From: Tetrahymena thermophila SB210
Lineage: Eukaryota > Ciliophora > Oligohymenophorea > Hymenostomatida > Tetrahymenidae
Direction of reading: 5' to 3'
Assembly: GCF_000189635.1 (NCBI RefSeq)
Contig: NW_002476542.1
Location: 1 to 64,000, forward strand
Length of the DNA: 64,000 bases
Part shown: positions 12,888 through 26,477 of the stretch, in pieces
How positions within the stretch are numbered: position 1 is the stretch's first letter
Layout: every line of letters starts with the position of its first letter
Notes under the pieces: model-generated
What the model was told of the DNA's origin: nothing
The model's input: the letters and a program-made list of their open reading frames with translations, nothing else
The model's database searches: none
Made by a program: the position numbers and the translations under genes

Positions 12888-13343
12888 TCAGTAATTCCAG
12901 CTCATTTCTACTATTTCCTTTACTCTACGAATATATTCTTTGCGATCTTCTTAATACAATTTGGCTGCTTCGCTATTGGCAGGACTATTTGGATTTGGAT
13001 CACAAAGAAGTGAACGTATAGATGTGAGGATGGCCCAAACATCGTAAATAGGACTCCATTAGTTTTAAAGAATGTCTAAACATATAGATCCATCGTTGTA
13101 TACATTAGGGTGGAATATGGTAGTTTTAAATCTAACAGTAGGTGGCTTATTGGGATAATCCTCAGTGAACTCTAATGTTAATCTGAATGTTGCACCTTCC
13201 CAAGGTGTGTCTTCTGGACCAAAAATTACTGCATCCCAGTTCATTATATTATCTTCCATAGGAGTAGCAGTTAATCCATTTGGTGGATCATCTTGCAATT
13301 TCTTGAAATCTCTAAGTAATCTTCTCTTAGCAGCTGTTGTCAT
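12888..13343 (-). CDS. RAD6: Ubiquitin-conjugating enzyme E2, RAD6/UBE2A type
   Basis: An intronless gene of 151 residues, the normal length of a RAD6 homologue. E2 enzymes receive ubiquitin from E1 as a thioester and pass it to substrates with an E3. RAD6 acts in DNA-damage tolerance and histone H2B ubiquitylation. The UBC fold is complete: N-terminal helix [11 protein letters not shown], the [10 protein letters not shown] strand, HPN (Asn supporting catalysis), and the active-site Cys88 in GSICLDIL. The block [10 protein letters not shown] and the end [10 protein letters not shown] are RAD6-like. The acidic tail of budding-yeast Rad6 is absent, as in animal UBE2A. The codon after LDIL is TAA, so a standard-code reading would truncate the protein at residue 92. 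Confidence 0.96.
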
Positions 13344-15280
13344 TTTATATAATTTATTTAAACCTTATTATTTTGCTTCTTACTTTTTTTTCTTTTTTTT
13401 ACAAAATTTGATTTTTTTTATTATTTTCACTATTTTCTGACACTTTTTCTCCTATTTAAACAAACCCGCAATTAGTTCATTAATTAATAATTCACTAATT
13501 TTTTTTTTTTTTGCTTGTTTGTTTGATTGTATTTTTCGCGATCTTACTTGATAATATATCACCCTGATATCAATTATTTTGCTTATCCCTATATTATTTT
13601 TTTTGTTTTTATTCCTAATTTGTATAAAATTCAATAGACCCAACTATGTTCACAACCTAATATGAAATGATTAAAACAAGTCTAATCGTTCAAAAATTGA
13701 GATTTTACTAAATTCAAACATTTCTCAAATAGAAAAAAGAAAAACTATTTAGAAAAAGAATAAAGAAAAAAGAAACACAGCTATTTTCTCTATTCCTAAT
13801 CTAATTTTTGCTAGAGAATCTTATGAGCCTACTTATAGTTAATGTAAATTGAATTTTTTTTTACTTTAAAACATAGAATTAAATTAAATCTGGACTTATT
13901 AAAAAAAATGAAATATATTTTTGCATTTATTTCCTACATGAAGCATCTACATATATTTTAAAATAATTAGCTGAATCAAATTTAAATTATAATTTCACTA
14001 ATATTTTGTTTGCAAAATAGTTGGATTTTAATCATTATTTAAGATTTTAAAGTATATTGTGTTAGTAAAATGAAAAAACAATACTTTTATTTTGATATTT
14101 GGTTAGTTTTATAATAAAAGCTTTTAAATTAATATTTTATTTAAATTAATCTATCTATTATTTATATTTTTTTTTACAATATTTTATTGATAGACATAAG
14201 TAAGTTTAATTCAATTTAATTTTTGGAACCTTAATAGACACATAAATCATTTTTAAATTATTTAATTGAAAGAGGAAGTTAATTTTTTAATGCAATGTAA
14301 AAATATGTAAAAACTAAAAATTAATATTTTATTTTCAAATTAAAATTTTAAAAAATAAAATATTTATTAAAATTTGCTGTTTTGATATTTAATTCTAATT
14401 TAAAATCTTTATTAAAATTAAATTTAAAAATAAAAATTAAACATAGATCTTTTATTTTATTTATTTATATTTATTTTGGATTTAAACAATTAAACTATAA
14501 ATATTGATTGAAAAATGTACAAATATTATTACCTTTAATTAAATTCAAAAGCAAAAGTGAATATCTAATTCATTGATATAAAATACCCTTTATGTTAAGA
14601 ATTTTCTTAATTATTTTCTATGATAAATATATTATTCTTGGTAAATAAATATTTAGATTTTGTGGGATGCCTCTCAGCTTACAACGTAGTCAAAATTGAG
14701 GTTTTAGGGTATTATTAATTTACATACTTTATTTTAATTTGATATTTATTTCATGATTCTAGTATATGTTAATTAAATTGAATCAACTTGTATTTTTTTG
14801 ATAATAAATTATTTAGCATATTTTTATTTCTATATGAGAGTTATTAATTTTATTCACTATATCTATTTGTAAACAAGAGAAATTTATATTATTGAGTTTG
14901 ATTTACATTTTTAATTATTTAAGAAAAAAAAACTTAATATGTAAAAAAATTGAAAAATTAGAAAGAACTTTTAAGAAATAGTTCATGCAATAGATATTAT
15001 ATTAAAGATAAAAGTATTGAATACGAAAAGGATTATAAATATTAATTATATAAGTATGTACAATTGATCAGCTGTTTTAATATTATATACTTTTTTTAGT
15101 TAATTTAAATATACTATTATTTTTTTAGATTGTTAATCTTAATTTCTTATTATTAGAAAAAAAAGTGTTTTAAAGTTAAAATATATTTTTAATACTCTAC
15201 CTTGGTTACAAAATTGTTAATTTTTTAAATTGATTTTATTGAATTGGTGTGTTAAATTGGTTTTATTTATTTATTTTATA
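13344..15280. other. Intergenic region, RAD6 to PP2C
   Basis: The RAD6 promoter side and the 3' flank of the PP2C gene. It is strongly AT-rich with long T runs at 13385-13520. A small GC-richer patch (about 14659-14700, GGGATGCCTCTCAGCTTACA) stands out, but I could not fold it into a known RNA. Confidence 0.6.
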
Positions 15281-18200
15281 TCATTTGATATGCTTTTAAA
15301 AGTAATACTCTAAATTTTTTAATCCTACTAGCACAACTGTTACGTTGTCATAACTTTTTTTCATCATACTTTACCTCATAGTATTTTCTATTGCTCTTCC
15401 TACAAATTCATGTTAATTTTTACATTAATCTGTAATTTACCAACAACATTAAATAGCTTCTTTACTAGTCATCTTATCAAAAATACCATCACCTAAATTT
15501 ATAAACAAATATTAATTTAATAATTGTGATATTCTTTTTGAAATTTACATCCAAGAAATACAAAATCATGATTATCTTGTATTTCAAAAACTTGAATTTC
15601 AGGTTCTGCTGAAATAACTCCTTTTATTCCACCATATTTAGGTAGTTTTGCTTCTGCATCACCAATAGTTCTTGATACCTGAAATTTTTATCAGAAATAA
15701 AGCTTTTTAAATATTATTTTTCCTTTTAAAATACTGCTAGTCTGCCAGGAAAAGCTCTATGGGGTCCTTTTATGACATCTTAAATTTGTTAAATATTATT
15801 TCCATTAACTGATCCATAAATAGGAATGACCGACCTTATTAATATTTATTATTTTAAAATAAATTGTTTTTAATTAAAAATGACCTATGTTTACTAGTAA
15901 ATATGCCCACCAAGAGATGTTATTCTTTATTCTTCACTTGGAAGAGAAGGTTTGTGATCCTCAGATAAATCCTATTAGTTTTTTCCAAAATTGCTGCTCA
16001 AAATAGCTCTACTATCTCCTACATTAGCAATGTACACGGTCTTTTCTTTTGTAAAAAAAATATAATAAATTTTATTATAAAATTTAAGTAGGGTAAAATA
16101 AATAAGTAATTATTGCTGTTCAAAAAAACTTAAACTTTTTTTAATATTTTAATATTTAAAAAAATCAAAATAAAAAATTTTTGATTACCATAAAATAAAA
16201 ATATTTAATTTATTTTAATTTAAAATAATAGTAAATAAAAAATTAAACTAGTTTAGTTTAAATAATTTTAATTTATTTAGAAAAATTACCAACAAAAAGA
16301 GCTACAACTGCACAACTACCAGATTTGTCTAAAAATGGACCAGAATCAGCTTTTTCTATGTAAGTATCTTCTATTTTTTCAAAACCTTTTTAAATTGCGA
16401 GTTTAGGATTAGAAGGAAAATTTTCATCTCTTATAATCTATTGAATTATATTAGAATAGTATTAATTATAAACCTAAATTTTGATTTATTAGTTACATAA
16501 TAATGAAGATTATCTCTTAAAAATTCAGCACAAGAGCTTCCTCCGTGACCATCGTATACTGCAAAAAAAGAAACATTTGGCCATACTAAATCTTCTGGTT
16601 TATCCTTAGGCTTGGCCATGTTCAAAATTATACTTACTCTATCTTCATTATAATTTCTTACAATTCCTTAATGAGTATTTGCACCATAAGCAGTAATGAT
16701 ACCTAATGACTTTTAAGAAGTTTTGGAAGGATCAATATTAGGTATTTGGTTAAATTCTAAATATTCTTCAACAGAATCATCCATTATATTTTAAATACCT
16801 GTCGTTTGGTTTTATGCAGATTCTTAATTAGTATTATCATTTTATGGAATGCTAGATGTACTTTATTTACGCGAATTTAAGATTGGATAGTAACTGCTTA
16901 CATTCTGATTAAATGTATTTGATGGATTTTAATTATTATTTATAACTCCATTTGTATTAGAATTACTTAATGCGGATACTCCCTAATTGATTGATTTATT
17001 TTCTACACTTTAAATTTTGAATACGTTTTAACTTTTATTTTTTGTTGGGCTTAATACTTTTGGCTGCTCTGCTTTTTGAATATTTGTGTTGTTGTATATA
17101 TTCTTAACTATATTATTTAAGGAGTTTTTTTTAGAATTTTTTCTCATTTAAGAAGAAGCTTAAGAAGAGTTGAAACTTAACCCGTTCTAAGATGTATTCA
17201 TATTGGTTTGTCTCTCGTTTGTTACTGATTTATCAGCATCATTATTATTTTTATTCAAATTGCTTTAATTATTCATACTTTATCTTGAAAGACTTCTAGT
17301 TTAAACTTTATTACTTAAATTACTTCTTGAATTAGATTAACTCCTTGGTTAACTAACACTATTACTAAAATGGTTAAAAGGAACATTATTTTCAGAATCA
17401 GTAGTATTAGTATTATTTTATGGTATGAATGAGCTCTAAGCTTGTTCATCTAATTAATTATTTACAAAGTTCTATTCCTAATGATTTTTTTCATTACTCT
17501 AATCTATTAAAGGAGGTAAAAAAGCTTATTGATCTGCTTTCAAACCATTGAAATGAGTCATTTGAGATGATCCAAGAAGTACTTTTCTAGCTGATTTAGG
17601 AAATTGCATTCCTTCTATTTATTATATATTTATCGAGGACGATAAGTTATTGAAAAATTTCTTTTATCCTTCTGGTATTTAAAATGATTCATTCTGAAAT
17701 AATTTATTTACTTATAATACTCGAGAAGAGTTATTTTATTATTGCTACTAACCTTATGATTATTATTATTAAGAAGAAGATTAGGGCTTTTGATATATTC
17801 TATTCATAGACCTACGGAACATATTAAGATCACCACTATTATTATTATTATTAGAGTTATTAAAAGAAGTATGTTTACCATTAGAAGAGTAATGAGAATG
17901 CTGCTTTGACAATTGATTATGAGTCTTATCATTTAAATTATTTTAGCTATTCCTGCTAGTTGATGCAGATTATCTATAATTATTTACATTGCTAACCTAT
18001 ATCTGTTAGTTAGTATTGTTAATATTATTATTTACATTCTATATATTTTAACTACCATTATTGGATTGAATATTTTCTGTATTTTCATCAGAAAAGCTGT
18101 TGTTATTTGTATTATTTAAACTAAACGAATAAAAATTGTTTATATTTTTCGATTTTACATTATTTTAGTTTGTTTATTAATGTTAATTGTTAGAATTATT

Positions 18201-18905
18201 ATGAATTTGTTAAATATGATAATTTCTTTAGGTATTAGATAATCTAGAACTCATTATCCCATTTTGAAGAGCATTAACCAAAGCCATATTATGCTAATTT
18301 ATCATATTACTATTATTACTGCTATTAAAACTACTACCTTAAATTTGCTATTAATTCTATGAATACACATTATTCTAACCATTTGGTTATGCTGCAGAGA
18401 TAATTTATTTCTATGTTTATTACGATCTCATTCTTTGTAGTCCTATTAGCTTCCCTTGCGATTTTAATCTATGACTCAAATTGCTAGAAAATAACTCCTC
18501 ACTGAATTATTATAATTGCTGATTTTATTGTTATACCGAATCAGCCTAGATTTAGTATGTATCATCAATCTAATGATGGCTATTGATCTAGCCATTAAAA
18601 CTTTTATTATTATTATTCAAATTGTACATCTACTAAGGCCTAGCATTTTCATCTTATTTTTACCTAATATCCCCTTTTAAATTTTAATTTATTGAAATAG
18701 CAGGTCGGTAATTTCTTAACTATGAAAGACTCCTATTTTTTTTACTTTTTTTTTACTATAACTTCTCAGAGGCTATAAATGATTCCTTTTAATTTTATGT
18801 AGCCATTAGTAATTCCTGCTTTTCATCAGCATGCAGATGCTGTTAATCCTAAGAATGAATTTAATTTTAATTCTATTAAAAAGGACCGACCTAATAGTTA
18901 TTCAT
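15281..18905 (-). CDS. PP2C-family protein phosphatase with long Q/N/S-rich N-terminus
   Basis: Minus-strand exons 18905-16497, 16437-16290, 16045-15895, 15834-15735, 15678-15549 and 15492-15281 give 1049 residues. The C-terminal 310 or so residues form a complete metal-dependent Ser/Thr phosphatase domain. Visible motifs are RNYNEDR, YDGHGG (Asp785), VGDSRA, LSEDHKP, AVSRTIGD, LGCDGIFD and YDNVTVV, so all metal-coordinating Asp residues are present and it should be active. The first 700 or so residues are one exon, rich in Asn, Gln and Ser, with short ordered islands (for example SARKVLLGSSQMTHFNG). I chose the first ATG, which gives MNNYQVGPF. Alternatives are an in-frame ATG at 18806, or one at 16784 that would give the catalytic domain almost alone. 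The introns are 56-60 nt except one of 244. Confidence 0.93.
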
Positions 18906-19971
18906 AATCAAGTTGACTAAATGTATAATTAATTAATTATTAAACAAAAATTGTTTTGAGAAATCTTTAATAACAATCTTCTGTTATTCATTAAATAGAA
19001 GCTTAATGAATTAAGATAATAACTAAAAAAATATTCAAAAAAGGTATAATTAATAAATGATAAATATTTCATAAACCACAAATCAAAAAAAGCTAAATAA
19101 CCACTATATTCGTATTTACAAATGTTATGGTTATCTATCTGAATTTACAAATTGATTAAAAATCTTTATTTTAACTTCTTAGATATAATTGATTTGTGTT
19201 AAAAATGTCATTTAAAAAAATTTATTGACAATTTAATTTTTATTGAGGTTTGCCATTCAAAAAAAGGTTTTATAAAACATTTTGTTATTTTTTATTATAT
19301 ATAGGTAAACATATAGTTGAAGTATTAAAAGATTAAATATTATTGAAATATATGAATTGATTCAACATGTCTAAATTTTAATTTTCATAAATTAATTTCA
19401 ATTTCAATTTCATTTTGCAAGTTAGTTAGAATAAACTTAATATAAAAATTACATACTTTATGAAAATACATAATTCATTTTTATTTACTTGATTATATGT
19501 AATTTATGAAAAGTTAAATATATGCACACTCACCTATTTAAATGAAATAATAAATATTAGTGTATTATATTAATTTAAATAAAAATTTTTTTCTTCTACT
19601 TTTAAGCTTATTAAGTAAAATATGCTTTTCTAATAAATATTTTTATTTATATTTACTATTACTTTGCAATAACAGTAAAACAATCATGTTTTTTTATTGA
19701 TTTTTTGCAATTATGAAGATTGGAGAGAATTATTATTTACATAAATTTTATATAAATTGTAATAAATATTTAGGAATAAATATAAAATATTTAATGCATC
19801 AAAAGAGAACCATTCAAAGTACAATTAATTAATTATAATAATTGTGTTACTAAAATTTGTATTAATTTTATAAAAATAGAATCTTATAAGGCAATTAAAC
19901 TATTATCTAAGTAATTTTCATTTACAGACATAACAAAATTTCAATTTAAAGCGGTCTTAGCATTTAACCTA
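18906..19971. other. Divergent intergenic region (PP2C / PG-rich protein)
   Basis: A bidirectional promoter region of about 1.07 kb between two genes that point away from each other. It is AT-rich throughout. No gene or repeat is seen. Confidence 0.6.
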
Positions 19972-21027
19972 ATGAGTATTCCTCAAGAAATTTAACAAAA
20001 ACTACCAACTATGCCAATATATATTTAGCAAACTAAAAAATCAAAACAGAAAAATGTAGAATCTGATAGATACAGCTTTTATGATCCATAACAATCACAA
20101 GAAAGTTAATAATTTTATGACATTCAACCAAAAAGGGCACTTCGATCTAGGGATGTTTCTGCAGGAAGTAATGATTTTACTAAATCTAAGCAAAGTAGTT
20201 CATATAGATCAATATCAATTGATAATAAATTTCCTGGACCTGGAACTTATATGCCTAATTATGATTCTATTTTTCCAAATTCCTCAAGATCTACTATCCC
20301 TAGATCTCCTAGAGAATTATCAAAGCATGAGAAAAAGCCAGACCCTTGTGAATATAATCCTAACTAGGCAGATATTTATAGAAGGAAAAATTCTGGAAAC
20401 ACTAAGTTCTCTCTAGATAAAAGAAAATTCTTTACAATTAAAACAGAATATGATCTAGGTCCAGGCTAATACAATTTAGATAGTAGTTTTACACCAAATA
20501 AAAGCTTGTCAAGTGTTAAATAAATATCTTTCACTAAATCAGATAGAAATTTAACAAATTTACCATTATCAGAAGAGCCTGGACCTGGTTAATATAATCC
20601 ATAAAAATAGTAACTATATAAAAACACAGTTTTTAGTTAAGCTAGGTTAGATGATAAAACTAGCATGTATGCAATTCATTAAGTTAATCCTGGAGTAGGA
20701 ACTTATAATGTTGAATTAAACTAATAGTAAAAATAAAGTCCTAGAGCTGTATTTTCATCTGAAAAAAGATTTTATGTCTAAGAAAAAGCTATCCCAGCTC
20801 CTAATGCTTATCATATACCTTCTAAATTTGACTCTTACATTAGAAGGGAAAATAGTTTTCACCATAAATTAAATTCAAGTAAAGATAATCTAAATGATTT
20901 TTAAATTCAAGAGGATCAAATAAATTTATAAGATAAAACTAAATAATAAAAATTATTTTAAATTAAAAGCATAGCTTTAAAACATAAGAAAAAGTAATAA
21001 TTGAGTTATGAAGCAACCAAGAATTGA
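19972..21027 (+). CDS. PG-rich repeat (SHIPPO/STPG) axonemal-type protein
   Basis: A single exon of 351 residues with no introns. It has at least six imperfect PGPGxY repeats spaced 30-60 residues apart: FPGPGTYMPNY, DPCEYNPN, LGPGQYNLD, EPGPGQYNP, NPGVGTYNVE and IPAPNAYHIP. This is the sperm-tail PG-rich repeat found in ODF3/SHIPPO1 and STPG proteins, which associate with ciliary or cortical microtubules, some of them as microtubule inner proteins. The tail is Lys/Gln-rich. Several repeats have lost a core Pro or Gly (CEYNPN, PNAYHIP). A role in cilia or cortex is inferred from the family; nothing in the sequence fixes a precise location. Confidence 0.88.
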
Positions 21028-21936
21028 TTTAAATATACCAATTTATTTTTTATAAATGTAGATTAATACCTTACTAAATTTTATTATGTATTTAGATTGT
21101 AAAATTTTTATTATTAAATATATTACTTTTGATAGTTTAATATATATTTTTTAAGATTTTATATAAATTAATCAGCTATCTTTTTAGATGATAAATAAAC
21201 ATAATTTTTTATTTCATTGATATTTATTTTCATAGATAGGTAATTAGGTTTTTAGATTTTTGGTGAAATATGCTATTTTTCTAAAATTTTAGATTTTTTA
21301 ATGAAATTTTTTACTTAAAAATTTAATTAGTAAATTTCCTTCAACCTTTTTTTTGAATTATTATTAGATTTTTGATTGAATAATAAAATTATATATGATT
21401 TAATAAAAGGTTTTCAAATTTTTCTTTAAATTTAATTATATATTTTTTTAATGAACAGAAACTATATTAAAATCAAATTATTAATTTTAGAAAATTAATT
21501 TTTTATGATTTATTAACAATTTTTTTTAGCCAAAATTTGCTTATTAGAAATAAATTTAATTTATTTTAGTAACAGCTAAGTATTTCTCAAAATTAAGATA
21601 GAATTTCTTACTTTTATTAATAAATACTATAAATCCTCATTTGATTTAGACCTATTCTTTTGAAATGAAATTTGGTGCTATTTAAATAAATTATTTTAAT
21701 TCTCAATGTTAATGTAATTGAATAGGGTATTTATACACTAAAATTTATAGCATATTTATATTTAATTATAATTAAAATACTTACTAACTTAAATAGAGAA
21801 AAGATCATTTAATATGTATTTTTTTATATAAATTTTAACAATGATAGGAAAAAAAAATTTTTAAATTTAAAAAATAAATAAATTAAATGATATTAATAAC
21901 TAATATTTTTCTAATTGATAAAAGAAGTAAACCTGT
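21028..21936. other. Convergent intergenic region before channel array
   Basis: AT-rich 3' flanks of the PG-rich gene and of the first channel gene. No coding frame or repeat is seen. Confidence 0.6.
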
Positions 21937-24900
21937 TCAGTCAATATTATATCTATTTTTTGGGAAATTAATTCCTTTTCTCATTCCTACTCCATAAGAA
22001 AGATATGTAGGCTTGTATACATCTATATTAAAATCTTATGGAATGATTTTGATTTATCCTGAGTGTAAATTAAACGTTGAAGCTTTATTCTGATCTGCTA
22101 ATAAAATATTTAAACGACGCTGTTTTTGGGTTAATTTTTACTTTTTTAATCTCTTTTATTCTGATTAAATACTTTTTAACTTGTTTATTACTTTATCAAA
22201 ATTGTTATGAGGGAAAAATTTTTTAAAATTGAACATTTTGTCAAAAAACTCCATAGATTAATTGTTGTTGATTGTATTTATATCTTTAAAACTTAAACCA
22301 GATGTATACTAAAGAAGTAGAGGTAAATTTCCTGATTAAATTAAACGAGAAAATCTATCAAGCTACAATTCATCAGTCTTTTATTAAAGAATTTCTACTT
22401 ATTAATTTTTAGTAGCTGCATTTGAAAAAGATCTACTATTCTAATTAGTATTATTACTGTTAATTTAACCGCTAGAGCTACTTCCTTAAACACAATTAAG
22501 ATTTGACAAATTTTTAATAGATTTCTCCTCTTTTTGATCTTTTATTAACTTAATTGAGCTTTATTTTTTTTTTTTACCACCTTCATTCTCTACATCTTTC
22601 ATATTTTCATTTTTAGATTTTTAATTATAATTTTTTTCTAAAATATCCTAAAAAATATTTGAATGAACACTTCCTTTTTTTGATGTGATTTAAGATTGTC
22701 TGTGAGCCTATAAAATTGAATTTGCAATCATACCTTAAAGTAAAATTTAATCGATAGAGCATCTAATATCATTACTTTCAAAATTAATAGTCCTAGAACT
22801 ATTTTACGTATTCATTTTTTTTGAGTTATTATATGACGATTAAAATTGTTAACTCATAACCTAACTAAATCTTTCAGAGCTATTCTACTATAATTAATTA
22901 TCAGTAGCTTGTATATCATTATCTTCAAATAGTTTTTTTGATACCCTACTGATATTGTACATGTATTATAAATTATTGTTTGAATTTTTTTTTTGTGACA
23001 AATATTTTTAAGATTTTCTATTTGTTTGATTTATTTATTCTAATTCTTCTTAAATTTGTTTCTGCTAAATCTCAGTAAAATTCGTATTCAATGATTCAGA
23101 ATCTTATTTTAAAGTTTGTTTGCATTCTCCAGATATATTATTATTTGAATAATTAATTTTATTACTTGATTCACTGTTTAAATGGTTACTTTAACCTTCA
23201 CTAATTTCTACAGATTTAAGCTTATTTTATGAGAGATTAATCATCTAGCTTTTAGGAGAATCCTGCCTTTCTAATTACTAGTTCCCTCCTGGTTTATTTG
23301 TTATTTATATTTCTTAACCACAATTTTAATCGCTTTCGATATGATTATTGATGATGTTATGTTTTAAAGCAATATCTTTTTTTTAATTTTTATTTGATTT
23401 TTTAATTAGAAAAGAATTTTTTTTATTAGAAACAGTAGAGCCTTCCTAAGATTTATTATCTGCTGCATACTATGATTCTGATTAAGAGTCTTCTTCATCT
23501 TCTTCTTCTTATTCTTAATCTTCTGAGCTAGTATATTCAGATCCATTAACATTTTCTTCTGAATTAAACATTAGATATACTTCGCTATTAAAATTTTATA
23601 TATTTTCTTTTAGCATTTTGGACAAATCAGAATTTTTTTAAATTTGTGTGCTAATTTATTTAAATAATTTATAAAAAAGAAGGTTAGTAATATTTTTATT
23701 GTTTTACCATGCTTTTTATTTAACTCTAATCTGACATCTTTCTTTATCTTCTCTTTCTTAAAAAAAGGAAATTGAATTTTTTAAAATTGTAAACTGTTTG
23801 TCGAATTATTAATGTGTCCTTGGACAGGATTTTGCAAGGTGACCTGACTATTTACATGTATAGCATTCTGTATATAATATAGATAACTCATTCTAAAAAA
23901 TTAATTGCTCTTGCATCATTTTAAATCTTTAATAGTCTTCATCATTTTCATTCAAAACATCTATAAAATCTTCTCTGCTTATTTTGTATAAGGTAGATAA
24001 GTTTACGCTTCTTGCTGAAGCTTTCCTTGAAAGACCTGAAAAAAATGAAATTTCTCCAAATAATTGGTTATCTGATAATGTTTAAATCACAGTAACTTAT
24101 CCTTATTTTATTGCTGATTGTTGATAAATTTCTATAATACCATTTTGGATGAAATAAATTGATAGATCATCATATTATTCATCACTAAAAATAATTTCAT
24201 TTGGACTTACTAGTACTTCTTTCATTCGAAAAACAAGTTTTTTTAATGTTGTTTATGAAAAATTAGAACTGAATATATGATAATTGCTTAGAATTCTTGA
24301 ATTAATTTCAATAGTTATCTCATCTCGAAGCTTATTTGATAGGATTGATATAATTTAATCCTCTTATTCTTTATCTCTATCTTTCTATTCCTGAGCTAAA
24401 AATGATAAGTAATGTCTAACTCTACTTTTTAGTGATACATTGACATTTTTTCTATTAAGATATCTATAAAATTAAAAATAAACAGTTCATTAGGATTATT
24501 TATTTTCTCAAGTTAATTAATTACCGCTGAATTGTAGTTATATTATCGTTTAATTATTTTGAAGATTTCTCTATTTCCTAGAGTATGAAACCAATGTTAT
24601 TAATTGAATAGGCAAATACACAACTAAACAATATCATATTGATCGCTATGAAAAGTGCTTCAATATAATTTGTTGCTGCAATATCACCATATCCCACTTT
24701 AAATATAAGTCATAAATAAATCTCTTATTTAAATTTATTCTCAAAAATAATTTACCAGTTGTCATTGTTGTTATTGACCAATAAATTGAATAAATGTATT
24801 TCTCATAGTACAACTATGAAGATATACCAAGTTTATCAAGCCAATTAGTAGGATAATTGTTCACTATTTCTTGAATTCCAATAAAATACCAACCTATAGC

Positions 24901-26477
24901 AGCTTTTTATTAAATTAAATACATTAGTTTTATTCTATTTTAAAATAGTTTTATAACATACCAATGTGAGCAACAGTTATGACACTTATCAATTGATTTA
25001 TGAGCTTTATTATGTGCTTTTAACTATCTTTAAGAGTAAAAACATAGTAAAACCGCTTCTACTTTGGCGACATCCCATTCATTTTAAGAAATATTAGTAT
25101 ATTAAAACCATATACCATTAGATTATGATTTGGGTTATAAACTATAGAAGAGCTTTTGTAAATAACTTTAGAAGCTTAAACCATTAAACTAGTGCAGTCA
25201 GTAATAAAAAGAGTAGAAAAAATATACTACTTTGCTATAAATTTTCGTTTCTAAACGATGGTATCCTTATCAAAATAAGCAGTATTGAAATTAATTAAAA
25301 TATCTAACAAAAATAGGAAAAATGCATAGAAGAAAAATGTCTCGATAAACTACGAGTCAGGGTTATCTTAATTGAAAAACATAAGTATTGAGTAGAAATA
25401 AAGAAAAATATAAGTAAATATTACTTGGAATACATCCCACATTACTCTGATTGTTCCTGTGGGCATGAAAATTGGTATAGATTGAGTAAATTTAAATACC
25501 AAATTCAAATGCTTTTAAAAAAAGCTATTCTACTTTTTTTTTTAATGCTGTTTGTAGAAGAAACACAAATCATTTATAGCTGTATAATCTTTAATTGACA
25601 AATTATCAACTTTTTTATTTGGCATTCTAGATTTGAGGATAGCAACAAAATTTTAGACATGTTGCCTTATTCTCATAATCCTATTCATAGAATTATTTAG
25701 TAATTTATTAATTATGTTAGTAGCTTTTTGAAAGTTCTACTAATGCTTATCTAAATTTAAAGTAGCATTTTTTTATATTTTCATAACAGCTAAAGTCATT
25801 TTTCGATTTAATTGCTTTATATTTTTTTCATAAATCATATCTTCTTAAATCCAAGTCTCTTCTTTTTAGTAAATTTTACTTTAATTTTCTTTTACCTTGT
25901 AGTTTGTTCCTCTTTTATTGGGACTACATTACATTTTTTTATTCAATGAAATATCAGAATAATCCTTTTAAATTTAACTGCTTTCAGTTTTAAAATTTAT
26001 ACATTAGTTATAACCCATTGTTGCTATAGGAAAGCTTATTTCTTGGACTGAGCTGTCACCTTAGTTTTTTATTTAGGAAGTATAAGTTTAATTATTATTA
26101 TTATTTGTTGAAGTATCTAGCTTAGAATTTAATATTCTCTTTGACTAAGGTTATTTAAGAGGATTTGATTCAATTTAGTTGTAATTTTCAGTTTACATTT
26201 ATTGCGATTAAATAGTTTGATCATCTTTTACATTAGGAATTGATACATAATAACTATTTTAAGAGCATTCAGATACATCTTAATCCCCTTAATGTCCTTG
26301 TTCTAATTGATTTTGCTTTTATTCAAATAAATATCTTTAGCATGATCTATCTATTTTTTCATCACTTTAGAATTATAAGTTCCCATTATCATCTTCTTGC
26401 TATCTACTTTCCTAAGAAAAATAAGATTTTTATCTTTTCATTTTACTTCTACTTCTATTTTCATGCAAACTACTCAT
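21937..26477 (-). CDS. Cyclic-nucleotide-binding K+ channel, array paralogue 1
   Basis: Minus-strand exons 26477-24962, 24902-24756, 24696-24525, 24463-23708 and 23650-21937 give 1434 residues. The order is: a low-complexity N-terminus with a conserved DRSCQRYLFE block; membrane segments at about 330-550 (for example VFQVIFTYIFLYFYSILMFF); the pore with TTMTTVGYGDI (Val555 begins VGYGD), the K+-selective signature; a C-linker beginning YLNRKNV; a cNBD at about 665-785 with cassette LFGEISFFSGLSRKASARS; and a CCHC zinc knuckle, Cys812-x2-Cys815-x4-His820-x4-Cys825. A 570-residue Asn/Gln/Ser-rich tail ends in a conserved block with YKPTYLSYGVG. It should be a plasma- or ciliary-membrane channel opened or tuned by cAMP or cGMP. 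The S4 position lacks the regular Arg/Lys triplets of voltage sensors. The start aligns residue for residue with paralogue 2. Confidence 0.92.

Noticed and set aside
13165..13440. Open frame on the + strand across the RAD6 gene
   Set aside because: It is antisense to a clear E2 enzyme, has no family resemblance, and ends in an A/T-rich tail.
20081..20416. Open frame of 111 codons overlapping the PG-rich gene
   Set aside because: It is out of frame with the PGPGxY repeats and breaks at a standard stop that is only glutamine in this code. It is a shadow of the real gene.
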